The notes under the pieces are model-generated. The model did no database searches. It saw only the letters and a program-made list of their open reading frames with translations, and was not told the origin of the DNA. Shown here one piece after another: positions 41,497-48,752 of a stretch of DNA of 48,752 bases. Location: positions 1 through 48,752 of the forward strand of contig JAUNOA010000008.1 of the NCBI GenBank assembly GCA_030531245.1, in the 5' to 3' direction. Origin of the DNA: Lachnospiraceae bacterium. GTDB lineage: Bacteria; Bacillota; Clostridia; Lachnospirales; Lachnospiraceae. Position numbers and translations under genes: made by a program. Each line of letters opens with the position of its first letter. Positions within the stretch are counted from its first letter, which is position 1.

Positions 41497-42705
41497 ATGC
41501 CAGCAGATTTCAGTTGGAAAGACAGATTGCCGGTTGCCCCGCTTAAAATCATCGCACTTGACGGTTGTCAGGAACTTGCCGGACTTGTGGATCAGCATAT
41601 AGTAGAATATCGCAGCAAAAAACATTTTGATGATAATTCACTTGTAAGAAATCTTCACTACAGTGATTACGACAAGGAATCCTACATAATAGAGGCTGTA
41701 ACTCCGCGTTTCGGAACCGGTGAAGGCAAAGCCATAATCAACCAGTCAACCCGCGGATGCGATCTGTATGTTATGGTGGATGTTACTAACCACTCTATAG
41801 AGTATACAGTCAACGGACACAGTAACTGCATGTCACCTGATGATCATTATCAGAATCTTAAGCGTGTTATCGCAGCCAGTGCCGCACACGCCAAGAGAAT
41901 TACTGTTATCATGCCTTTCCTGTACGAATCAAGACAGCATAAACGTACAGGTCGTGAATCCCTGGACTGTGCCCTTGTACTCCAGGAGCTTCATGACATG
42001 GGAGTCCATAACATCATTACCGTAGATGCTCATGATCCCCGGGTACAGAATGCCACACCGCTTACCGGCTTTGACAATCTTATGCCGACCTATCAGTTTG
42101 TAAGAACCATCTTCAATAATATCGGTGATATTGTTATTGACAAGGATCACCTCATGTGCATAAGCCCGGACGAAGGTGCAATGGACAGAGCTGTATATCT
42201 TGCTAACAACCTCGGTGTCGATATGGGTATGTTCTATAAGAGGCGTGATTATTCTAAAGTGGTCAACGGACGTAATCCGATAGTTGCTCATGAGTTTCTG
42301 GGAACAAATGTTGAAGGCAAAGATGTAATCATAGTCGATGACATGATTTCTTCCGGAGAAAGCATGATTGATACAGCCAAAGCGCTGAAACAAAGACTTG
42401 CAAAAAGAGTTATCATATGTACGACATTCGGTCTGTTTACAAACGGTCTAGATGCATTTGACAAGGCATATCAGGAAGGTAACATCGATTACGTAATCAC
42501 AACCAATTTAAACTACAGAAATCCTGAACTTCTTACACGTAAATGGTATCTTGAGGCTGATATGAGCCGTTATCTGGCTGCAATAGTAAATTATTTCAAC
42601 CATGACGCTCCTGTATCGGATGAGCTTCAGCCGACAGTCAAGATTCAGAACTTCGTACGTAAGAGAATCAAGGACAGATATGAATATATCGGATCTATTA
42701 TATAA
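41497..42705 (+). CDS. prs: ribose-phosphate pyrophosphokinase, long form
   Basis: Makes PRPP from ribose-5-phosphate and ATP for nucleotide, His and Trp synthesis. 402 residues, about 85 more than the classical enzyme. Visible are RGCDLYVMVDV, AKRITVIMPFLYESRQHKR, TVDAHDPRVQN, the flexible loop YKRRDYS and the PRPP-binding DVIIVDDMISSGESMID (about 279-295). The extra length lies mainly at both ends (MPADFSWKDRLPVAPLKIIA at the start). Long relatives occur in Clostridia. The gene stands alone with its own promoter and terminator. Confidence 0.92.
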   Translation: MPADFSWKDRLPVAPLKIIALDGCQELAGLVDQHIVEYRSKKHFDDNSLVRNLHYSDYDKESYIIEAVTPRFGTGEGKAIINQSTRGCDLYVMVDVTNHSIEYTVNGHSNCMSPDDHYQNLKRVIAASAAHAKRITVIMPFLYESRQHKRTGRESLDCALVLQELHDMGVHNIITVDAHDPRVQNATPLTGFDNLMPTYQFVRTIFNNIGDIVIDKDHLMCISPDEGAMDRAVYLANNLGVDMGMFYKRRDYSKVVNGRNPIVAHEFLGTNVEGKDVIIVDDMISSGESMIDTAKALKQRLAKRVIICTTFGLFTNGLDAFDKAYQEGNIDYVITTNLNYRNPELLTRKWYLEADMSRYLAAIVNYFNHDAPVSDELQPTVKIQNFVRKRIKDRYEYIGSII

Positions 42706-42711
42706 AAAATA

Positions 42712-42745
42712 AGTACCGTTCAAAACGAACGGTACTGTTTTTTTT
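42712..42745. terminator. bidirectional terminator of prs and the histidine phosphatase gene
   Basis: A perfect 10 bp stem (42712-42721 with 42727-42736) and 5 nt loop. Eight T follow on the plus strand (42738-42745); on the minus strand TATTTTTTA follows. It serves both convergent transcripts. Confidence 0.93.
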
Positions 42746-43382
42746 AACGACAGTCATCAACTGTATACCTGTCTATGCACAGGCTTTTGTCATACAATAT
42801 CAGGTCATCTCCTGTCAGCTTTATCTCTCCGTCTTCGGCTTCAACTATATTGATACAGCAGTTTAACGGTACCTGATCATGCCAGAAATTCGAATTTTCA
42901 TCATAAAGAAAATTAAGCATACATCTGAGGGCACAACCATGAGTTGATACAAGAACTGTTTCATATTCTTTTAATACAAGCTCCTTCAGAAATAATTGCG
43001 TCCTTTGTACACAATCCAAGACTGTTTCCCCACCGGGAAAAAGATCTGTTTCCAATGGATTGACCAGAAACTCTTTTACACCGGACAATCTTTCCTGTTT
43101 GAAATTTCTGCCCTCATAGTCTCCCATATTGATTTCCTTAAGTCTGTCATCAATATATAAGGGACAGTTGCTTTCAGTTTCTTTAATTATAATTTCCGCG
43201 GTCTTTCTCGCTCTTACAAGAGGAGATGAATAAGCGGCATCAAACTTTATTCCTTTTAATTTTTTACCGGTCTCTTCTGCAAGCATGATTCCGAATTCAT
43301 TGAGTTCACCGTCACTCCATCCCTGCATCAAACCATTCGCATTTGCGTCGGTTTCACCATGTCTGATAATATAAATTTTCAT
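42744..43382 (-). CDS. histidine phosphatase family protein
   Basis: A 212-residue phosphoglycerate-mutase-like phosphatase. The phospho-acceptor His8 lies in IIRHGETDANANG and the second His in VSTHGCALR; Arg and Glu of the pocket are in SSPLVRARKTAE and DRLKEINMGDYEGR. Substrate unknown (CobC, mutase-like or general phosphatase). ATG has CGGAGGA about 6 nt upstream. It is the last gene of the leftward lepB unit. Confidence 0.9.
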   Translation of the reverse strand: MKIYIIRHGETDANANGLMQGWSDGELNEFGIMLAEETGKKLKGIKFDAAYSSPLVRARKTAEIIIKETESNCPLYIDDRLKEINMGDYEGRNFKQERLSGVKEFLVNPLETDLFPGGETVLDCVQRTQLFLKELVLKEYETVLVSTHGCALRCMLNFLYDENSNFWHDQVPLNCCINIVEAEDGEIKLTGDDLILYDKSLCIDRYTVDDCR

Positions 43383-43429
43383 ATATCCTCCGGTTATACT
43401 AAAGATTTAAGAAGAATAAATTTCTCATA

Positions 43430-43981
43430 TCATTTTATGGTAATATTGTCTTCCTTCTTAAATCGCTCAAGCAATGTCTCGCATATATCACTGCAGACTT
43501 CAAAAGATTTATCCACGCTTTCAGTGCGTACATTATAATGTATTATGATAAGTCCGTTATCAAACCTGCAGATAACATCCGTGTTTTCGGCAGTATTCTG
43601 AGTTCTTTCGTCATTTAACAGAACTTCTCTGATGATGGCAACGGCTTTTCTGTGATCAGACTCCGGCGAAAAACGGAAATATTCCGTGTGATTCACACCC
43701 TGTTTATAATCACTGTTGACAACTGTAAACTGATCCATCAGAGATGTAGGAATAATCATAACATCTCTGTTATATACCTGTATCTTTACATAGAGCAGAC
43801 TCATACTGACAACTTTTCCGGATACCAGCTCGCCTTTTTCATTTTTTATGATTATCTTATCACCCTTCTTAAAAGGACGGGTGATAATAAGAACAAGGCC
43901 ACTGACCAGATTTCCGAGCGTTTTCTGAAGTATAAGAGTTGCCGCTGCGATAATCACGGCAGTTATAATAGCACTGTCCAT
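43430..43981 (-). CDS. minimal MscS-like channel domain protein
   Basis: A 183-residue protein that begins with a single hydrophobic helix (about 4-36) resembling the pore-lining TM3 of MscS, including ILQKTLGNLVSGLVLIITRPF, followed by the beta-barrel (KKGDKIIIKNEKGELVSGKV) and alpha/beta C-terminal domain. TM1 and TM2 of usual MscS are missing. There is no room for them upstream: nudC ends only 12 nt before. It may still form heptamers through the soluble domain, or it may be a regulator rather than a channel. Confidence 0.82.
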   Translation of the reverse strand: MDSAIITAVIIAAATLILQKTLGNLVSGLVLIITRPFKKGDKIIIKNEKGELVSGKVVSMSLLYVKIQVYNRDVMIIPTSLMDQFTVVNSDYKQGVNHTEYFRFSPESDHRKAVAIIREVLLNDERTQNTAENTDVICRFDNGLIIIHYNVRTESVDKSFEVCSDICETLLERFKKEDNITIK

Positions 43982-43993
43982 ATAATCTCCTTT

Positions 43994-44836
43994 TTATCCA
44001 AGGACTTCTCTTCCTTTCCTCTTGAAGAGGTCCATCATCTCGGCAGTCAGACTTACATTATCCTGCAGAGCCGGAACTTTATCTCTTGTCATCCAGCCGG
44101 CAAATCCAAGTTCTTCCCCGTCAGGACATGGACCTTTATCTCCGTCAGGCTCACAGAAAAATCCCATTAGCAGCGAATCCGAAAACGCCCATGGCTGACT
44201 TTTATAAAACTTCAGATTTTTAACCTTAATACCTGTTTCCTCATACACTTCACGGGCAACCGTCTGCTCGATAGTTTCACCAATTTCAGCAAATCCCGCA
44301 ATAAGGGCATATTTATCGAAACGCATTCGGTCCTTATACTTTGTCAGAAGTATAGTATCACCATGTATAACTCCTACGATAACTACCGGACATATTTTGG
44401 GATAGACAAGATTACGGCATTCAGGACATATCATGGCTCTTTCCGTATCACTATGCTTCATAAAAGCACCGCAGCGTCCGCAGTATCTGTTTTTTTCATA
44501 CCAGCTTGCATATGAAAATGCTGTCAAAGTACCGAATTTAAGCCACTCAGGCTGTGCAGGGCGCAGTTCCTTTATATTATGAAACTCATATCCATCTGAT
44601 TCAAGGATAGCAATTGCGGAAGCATCCCATGATGAGAAGAACAAGTCATCATCGATCCTGATCAGGTATCTGTAATCATCCAGATTGACCTCCCTGTATG
44701 TCGGCATCGTAAGCACACCATCCTCGATCCTGCACAGCAAAGTATTGCCCTGGACAAAAATGATGTAAGAACCTTGTTCCGGTTCTCTTATATCGTACTG
44801 ATTAAACAATTTTTTAGGAAAAATATCCTGTACCAT
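43994..44836 (-). CDS. nudC: NAD(H) pyrophosphatase / NAD-RNA decapping hydrolase
   Basis: A 280-residue Nudix hydrolase that cleaves NADH (and NAD caps on RNA in studied members) to NMN(H) and AMP. Zinc ribbon Cys119, Cys122, Cys137, Cys140 (CGRC...CPEC) precedes the Nudix box from Gly181 to Ile203 (GFAEIGETIEQTVAREVYEE). The NudC-specific SQPWAFSDSLLMGF segment follows and separates it from other Nudix enzymes. Its start shares one base with the yraN stop. Confidence 0.95.
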   Translation of the reverse strand: MVQDIFPKKLFNQYDIREPEQGSYIIFVQGNTLLCRIEDGVLTMPTYREVNLDDYRYLIRIDDDLFFSSWDASAIAILESDGYEFHNIKELRPAQPEWLKFGTLTAFSYASWYEKNRYCGRCGAFMKHSDTERAMICPECRNLVYPKICPVVIVGVIHGDTILLTKYKDRMRFDKYALIAGFAEIGETIEQTVAREVYEETGIKVKNLKFYKSQPWAFSDSLLMGFFCEPDGDKGPCPDGEELGFAGWMTRDKVPALQDNVSLTAEMMDLFKRKGREVLG

Positions 44837-45198
44837 CAGCTGACACTCCCTGCAGCATCAAATGCATTTTTTAAATATGTAATCTGTCCGTCATCTATTC
44901 CTATACAGTCAAATCTTACCCCGACATTATCCGGAATGTGGTTCATATACAGATAATTCCGGGCAACTCTTATAATCTGCATACGCTTTCTGTAACCTAT
45001 TGCTTCAAGTGAACAGCCTGCATTGGACTTTTTTCTGTATTTTACTTCAACAAAAACTATTGTCAGTCCGTCATGTGCAACGATATCTATTTCCCCGATT
45101 CTTGTACGGTAATTTTTTTGTATTATCTTCATCCCGATAGATTTCAGATAGTCACATGCAACTTCTTCATATTGTGCTCCGACAATTCTTTTATTCAT
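44836..45198 (-). CDS. yraN: YraN/UPF0102 family nuclease-fold protein
   Basis: A 120-residue protein with a restriction-endonuclease-like core: GAQYEEVACDYLKSIG, RTRIGEIDIVAHDG and VFVEVKYRKK supply the E-x-D...E-x-K pattern. Its biological role is unclear; it is regularly found with rnhB in bacteria, as here (25 nt gap). Nuclease activity is inferred from fold. Confidence 0.93.
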   Translation of the reverse strand: MNKRIVGAQYEEVACDYLKSIGMKIIQKNYRTRIGEIDIVAHDGLTIVFVEVKYRKKSNAGCSLEAIGYRKRMQIIRVARNYLYMNHIPDNVGVRFDCIGIDDGQITYLKNAFDAAGSVS

Positions 45199-45223
45199 TA
45201 CTGTTCGGAGAAATCCGGATAAT

Positions 45224-45868
45224 CTATGCTTTTCCCAATACCTTATCAGTCATGAAACTTTTCCTGTGAATAGGTGTCAGGCCGTATTCACGGATTGCTG
45301 CTATATGCTGTGCAGTTCCATAACCTTTATGCTTTGCAAATCCGTATTCAGGATACATTCTGTCATACTCCATCATAAGGTGATCCCTCGTCACCTTCGC
45401 AAGTATACTGGCAGCGGCGATACTTACAGATTTTGCATCCCCCTTTACTATGCCCACCTGACGTATCGATACCTGCGGAATCATAACCGCATCATTAAGA
45501 AGCAAATCAGGTTCAATACTCAACTTGCTGATTGCACTTCTCATGGCCCGGTATGTAGCCTGTAATATATTTATCTCATCTATAACATTATTATCTACCG
45601 TTCCGACAGCCCATGCCAACGCCTTTTCCTGTATCTCGATGTACAGTTCTTCTCTTCGTTTTTCACTGAGCTTTTTTGAATCATTCAGATACAGTATTTC
45701 ACAGTCCGAAGGCAATATGCATGCACCTGCACAGACAGGTCCTGCCAGCGGTCCCCGTCCTGCCTCATCTATTCCGCAGATTATCCTGTAATCGGGGCTG
45801 TATTTATCTTCAAATTCATGCATGAGTTGAAGTCTTTTCCGCTCCTGCATCAGTTTTTCTTCTGTCAT
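45224..45868 (-). CDS. rnhB: ribonuclease HII
   Basis: Removes ribonucleotides from DNA and RNA from hybrids. 214 residues with GIDEAGRGPLAGPV (Asp34, Glu35), LNDSKKLSE, and later acidic ligands in LLNDAVMIP and AKVTRDHLM. Overlaps rbgA by 4 nt. It complements RNase HI encoded at 37619-38098. Confidence 0.97.
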   Translation of the reverse strand: MTEEKLMQERKRLQLMHEFEDKYSPDYRIICGIDEAGRGPLAGPVCAGACILPSDCEILYLNDSKKLSEKRREELYIEIQEKALAWAVGTVDNNVIDEINILQATYRAMRSAISKLSIEPDLLLNDAVMIPQVSIRQVGIVKGDAKSVSIAAASILAKVTRDHLMMEYDRMYPEYGFAKHKGYGTAQHIAAIREYGLTPIHRKSFMTDKVLGKA

Positions 45869-46719
45869 TGCGGTACTCTCTCCAATGTTATCCTTCCTAG
45901 TTTTCCGCTGCGGAAATCGTTTATAAGTATGTTCTCGGCCTTATCATAATCCGGTTCACCTCCCGGCTTCAGACAGCCCCGTGATTTGACAACAGCATTC
46001 ATCAGACTCTGATAATCACTGATTTCAATGTCTGCATTTTTATTATAATTCGGTATAAGCTCGTCTGCCTTGTTCTCAAGCAGCCAATTACCCAGACACT
46101 CTGAAAGCTCGGATTTATTCACAATCAGATCGTTCACAGATCCGATATATGCTATCATTTCACCTACATGTTCATCCTCAAATTTAGGCCAGAGTATACC
46201 CGGTGTATCAAGCAGCTCAATCTGCCTGTTGAGTCTGATCCACTGATTGCCTTTTGTAACACCAGGTTTGTTTCCTGTCTTTGCGGCACTTCTTCCGGCA
46301 ATTGTATTGATCAGCGTAGACTTTCCGACATTCGGTATGCCTGCTACCATAGCCCTTACAGGACGGTTAATGATGCCCCGTGCCCTGTCCCTTTCGCGTT
46401 TGGCAGCCGATGCCCTTTCGATACAGTTCATCAGTTCACGCATATCGGCTTTTCTGCGGGAGTCCATATACATGCATTCATAGCCCAGGGCAGTGAAATA
46501 GTCTTTCCAGTCCTTGTTCGCCTTTTCCTCAGCCATATCTGACTTATTAAGTACTATTATCCTGCCTTTGTTCTGCCCAAGTCTGTCGACATCGGGATTG
46601 CGGGTCGCCAAAGGAGCCCTCGCATCTACCATTTCAATGATCAGATCGATGACTTTGACATCTTCCTGCATATTTCTTACTGCTTTGGTCATGTGACCGG
46701 GATACCATTGTATTTTCAT
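45865..46719 (-). CDS. ylqF: ribosome biogenesis GTPase RbgA (YlqF)
   Basis: Circularly permuted GTPase for late 50S assembly. 284 residues with motif order G4 NKSD (58-61), then G1 GIPNVGKS (127-134), G2 PGVTKG and G3 DTPG (171-174), the permuted order that defines the family. It begins WYPGHMTKA, a family signature. It abuts lepB, forming the conserved lepB-rbgA-rnhB string. Confidence 0.97.
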   Translation of the reverse strand: MKIQWYPGHMTKAVRNMQEDVKVIDLIIEMVDARAPLATRNPDVDRLGQNKGRIIVLNKSDMAEEKANKDWKDYFTALGYECMYMDSRRKADMRELMNCIERASAAKRERDRARGIINRPVRAMVAGIPNVGKSTLINTIAGRSAAKTGNKPGVTKGNQWIRLNRQIELLDTPGILWPKFEDEHVGEMIAYIGSVNDLIVNKSELSECLGNWLLENKADELIPNYNKNADIEISDYQSLMNAVVKSRGCLKPGGEPDYDKAENILINDFRSGKLGRITLERVPQ

Positions 46720-47295
46720 CTATTCTACCCTGCCGAGTTTCTTGAAAGGTTTGGTCCTAAACCAGATCTTCCCTATTATTCTGTATTTTTTAATATTGCC
46801 TATCTTTTCGTATCTGGAATCTTCGCTGGCTTTTCTGTTATCTCCTACAACGAAATACTCATCATTTTCAAGTGTTATCGGTTTTGAAGCTATACCGGCC
46901 AGACTGATATTATCGTACTCCGGATTGTCGGACAGAACTGTATCGTCCACATATATTTTTCCGTCAGCTATCCTTATTGTCTCTCCCGGCAGCCCGATGA
47001 TTCTTTTTATCGTTACTTCGGGTGGTATCATGTCTTCATTTTTGTTGTCATAATCCTCGGCTATGACATCATCCATATAATATGCGATTAGATCATATCT
47101 TTCGGGATCTGAAAAGTGGTATTCTATTCTGTTTACCGACACTTTATCACCGGGTTCAATGGTAGGCTCCATAGATTGCCCTATCATATATTGACTTTGG
47201 CCGAAACCCCACACAAGGAACCAGGCGATCGAGATAACCGCGATCACATGAACTATCAGAAGCAATATGGTTCTGTATAATGAGTTTTCGGACAT
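46720..47295 (-). CDS. lepB: signal peptidase I
   Basis: Membrane serine protease that removes signal peptides of exported proteins. 191 residues, one N-terminal membrane helix (about 9-30), catalytic Ser41 in GQSMEPTI and Lys98 in TIKRIIGLPGE, and the C-terminal GDNRKASEDSR motif. The length matches Gram-positive SipS-type enzymes. It starts 5 nt after the methyltransferase gene. Confidence 0.96.
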   Translation of the reverse strand: MSENSLYRTILLLIVHVIAVISIAWFLVWGFGQSQYMIGQSMEPTIEPGDKVSVNRIEYHFSDPERYDLIAYYMDDVIAEDYDNKNEDMIPPEVTIKRIIGLPGETIRIADGKIYVDDTVLSDNPEYDNISLAGIASKPITLENDEYFVVGDNRKASEDSRYEKIGNIKKYRIIGKIWFRTKPFKKLGRVE

Positions 47296-47300
47296 AGTAA

Positions 47301-48728
47301 TTAAATAGATTTTTCGAATCTTTCTATGATATCATCAAGCGCTTTGTATTTTTCGGGATCAAGTTCTGAAGTATTACCTTTTTCCAGTATCTCTCTGACG
47401 AGTTTTCCGGCCACCTTGTCGACTGTCTGACATCCTTCTGCCTTCCACTTTTCATATGACTGTGTGATTTTTATAGTCGGTTCCCAGAATTCTCCGCTGT
47501 ATAGATTGTCCAGAGTATGCTCTTCCATCAGGAAACTTCCCATCGGTCCGACTTCCTCTATTACATCTCTTGCAACCATATCATCACTCGCATCAATTCC
47601 GGTCATGAGACGCTTATTAATGCGGTTGATTTCATTATCCATAACAAGTTGTTCCAGTGATGTAGTCAGACCGCATGCAAACATCCCGGAATTCATAACT
47701 ATATCATTACCGGAATTCATTGCAAGTATATTGTTGGTAACTGATTCCCATGCCTGATGCTCATCGTGTGCATTTCCGTCCGAGTTTGTAGCCGTGGTGT
47801 GTGATGGAAGTCCGTAAAATCCTGCCATCTGACAGCCCGCTATGGTAAGAAGTGCCGATTCCGGAGCTCCGATTTTTGCAGCAGAATATTTCATATCATA
47901 AGTGGTCCACGAAGCACCGTACATAACCGGTGTTCCCGGGTTGACAAGCTCGGCAATTACTACTCCGCTGAGCATCTCGGCTGTATTCTCAGTGAGCAGT
48001 CCGGCTACCGAATACGGTGCGCTGACACCCGACATCGGTTCCGGGAGAATGATAAGCGGAAGTCCGGCTTTTGCAACTGCCAGCACACCGTCTACCGTAT
48101 TTCCTCCCCAGAAAAGGGGACTTGAAGGAGACAGCTGTATGATGGCATTGGGTTTCGAGGCAATATTCTCACCCCCGACAGCTTTCATCATATCAATCAA
48201 TGCTTCGACTATCTTTGCACTTTCAGTTGAAAAAACAAGTGGTTTGGTAGTTGTTTTGAAAAGAGCTTTTGCCGCATGCAGAAGTGTGGATTCCGGATTA
48301 ACATCAAAAGGATTAAGCGGAGTACCGACCAGATCTATGCTATCGCACCACTGAGAGATTATACCGAATTCCTCTACATCTTTTACAGTGGAATATCGTC
48401 TCTCCGGATTATCACTGTCAATGCAGAAAACAGCGTTGTGACCGGCTGCACAATGTACGGTTCCGTCACCGATCGTCAATGCCTTATTTCCATTTCTGTC
48501 ATAAAGATCAAATTGATGCGGTACTTTTTTCAAACACTCTTCAACGACTGCCTGGGGGAATCTGCAGATTTTTGTAGACTCATCAACATCACATCCGCCA
48601 TCTGCTAGAATTCTGCGGGCGTTTTCACTCATAATCTTCATACCTGTGTTTTCAAGAATATGAAGAGCTGCATCATTTACCCTTTTAATTTCTGTATCAG
48701 ATAATACTTCGAATCTGCGTAGTTTCAT
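47301..48728 (-). CDS. trimethylamine methyltransferase (MttB) family protein, non-pyrrolysine type
   Basis: A 475-residue TIM-barrel methyltransferase of the MttB superfamily, which moves methyl groups from quaternary or tertiary amines to a corrinoid protein. Segments such as VHCAAGHNAVFCID, AELVNPGTPVMYGA, TTATNSDGNAHDEHQAWE and the end EPTIKITQSYEKW agree with the family. The frame runs without an in-frame amber codon, so it is not the pyrrolysine enzyme; relatives act on glycine betaine, proline betaine or carnitine. I chose ATG 48728 with GGGGA upstream. No corrinoid protein or MtgA-like partner is in view; the window ends 24 nt upstream. Substrate unknown. Confidence 0.85.
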   Translation of the reverse strand: MKLRRFEVLSDTEIKRVNDAALHILENTGMKIMSENARRILADGGCDVDESTKICRFPQAVVEECLKKVPHQFDLYDRNGNKALTIGDGTVHCAAGHNAVFCIDSDNPERRYSTVKDVEEFGIISQWCDSIDLVGTPLNPFDVNPESTLLHAAKALFKTTTKPLVFSTESAKIVEALIDMMKAVGGENIASKPNAIIQLSPSSPLFWGGNTVDGVLAVAKAGLPLIILPEPMSGVSAPYSVAGLLTENTAEMLSGVVIAELVNPGTPVMYGASWTTYDMKYSAAKIGAPESALLTIAGCQMAGFYGLPSHTTATNSDGNAHDEHQAWESVTNNILAMNSGNDIVMNSGMFACGLTTSLEQLVMDNEINRINKRLMTGIDASDDMVARDVIEEVGPMGSFLMEEHTLDNLYSGEFWEPTIKITQSYEKWKAEGCQTVDKVAGKLVREILEKGNTSELDPEKYKALDDIIERFEKSI

Positions 48729-48752
48729 ACAATTATCCCCTTTCATGGATTC

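Noticed and set aside
47301-48728. Pyrrolysine-containing trimethylamine methyltransferase.
   Set aside because: The reading frame is continuous with no in-frame UAG, and no pyrrolysine synthesis or pylTS genes are in view.
1-48752. tRNA or rRNA genes and CRISPR arrays.
   Set aside because: No cloverleaf-like segments, rRNA-like stretches or regularly spaced repeats were seen; gaps are too short to hold them except 1489-1742, which shows only the hairpin and promoter described.

Overview
The window looks like a chromosomal core region of a low-GC Gram-positive anaerobe of the class Clostridia, most like a Lachnospiraceae-type genome. This is inferred from gene content and order: SepF, a YneA-like SOS protein next to lexA, a SpoVB/YtgP-type flippase, DUF3048 and DUF512 proteins, a lepB-rbgA-rnhB-yraN block, a radC-mreC-mreD-mrdA-rodA block, and Shine-Dalgarno starts with TTGACA/TATAAT-type promoters. 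I saw no tRNA, rRNA, CRISPR array, insertion sequence or prophage. Coding density is very high; the longest stretch without a gene is about 254 bases (1489-1742), which holds a hairpin and a promoter.

Left part (1-5.1 kb): lexA (leftward) faces a rightward group made of a small helix-turn-helix protein and a YneA-like LysM division inhibitor. Five LexA-box-like sites lie in the two intergenic gaps. A second rightward unit follows, with its own promoter: a TtcA-like PP-loop protein, a tyrosine recombinase and thiamine pyrophosphokinase. A DegV protein comes next with its own promoter and a strong terminator.

Middle part (5.1-41.4 kb): almost everything is leftward, in tightly packed and often 1-50 nt overlapping genes. 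Read from right to left (transcription order) the blocks are: DUF512 radical-SAM protein, der, plsY, rnhA, an EamA transporter, alaS, an SGNH hydrolase; rpsU with its own promoter and terminator; phoH, ybeY, a DUF3048 lipoprotein, a lipid flippase, two FAD oxidoreductases, miaB, mutS, mutL, miaA, a methionine-gamma-lyase-like enzyme; radC, mreC, mreD, mrdA (PBP2), rodA, an MgsA homologue, a D,D-carboxypeptidase; a small P-loop protein, an HlyD-like membrane protein and sepF; then aroB, lspA, rluD and a cytidylate-kinase-like protein.

Right part (41.4-48.75 kb): prs is rightward and divergent from the DUF512 gene. It meets a leftward block at a bidirectional terminator: mttB-like methyltransferase, lepB, rbgA, rnhB, yraN, nudC, a minimal MscS-like protein and a histidine phosphatase.

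Functionally the window joins DNA damage response and repair (lexA, yneA-like, mutSL, radC, rnhA/rnhB), cell wall synthesis and division (mreCD, PBP2, RodA, carboxypeptidase, SepF, flippase), and translation or ribosome maturation (miaA, miaB, rluD, ttcA, ybeY, rbgA, der, alaS, rpsU). The most unusual points are an MgsA homologue lacking two catalytic aspartates, the multi-box SOS region with an unexplained HTH gene inside it, an mre cluster without mreB, a PBP2 with a ~240-residue insertion, and an MscS protein reduced to its pore helix and soluble domain.
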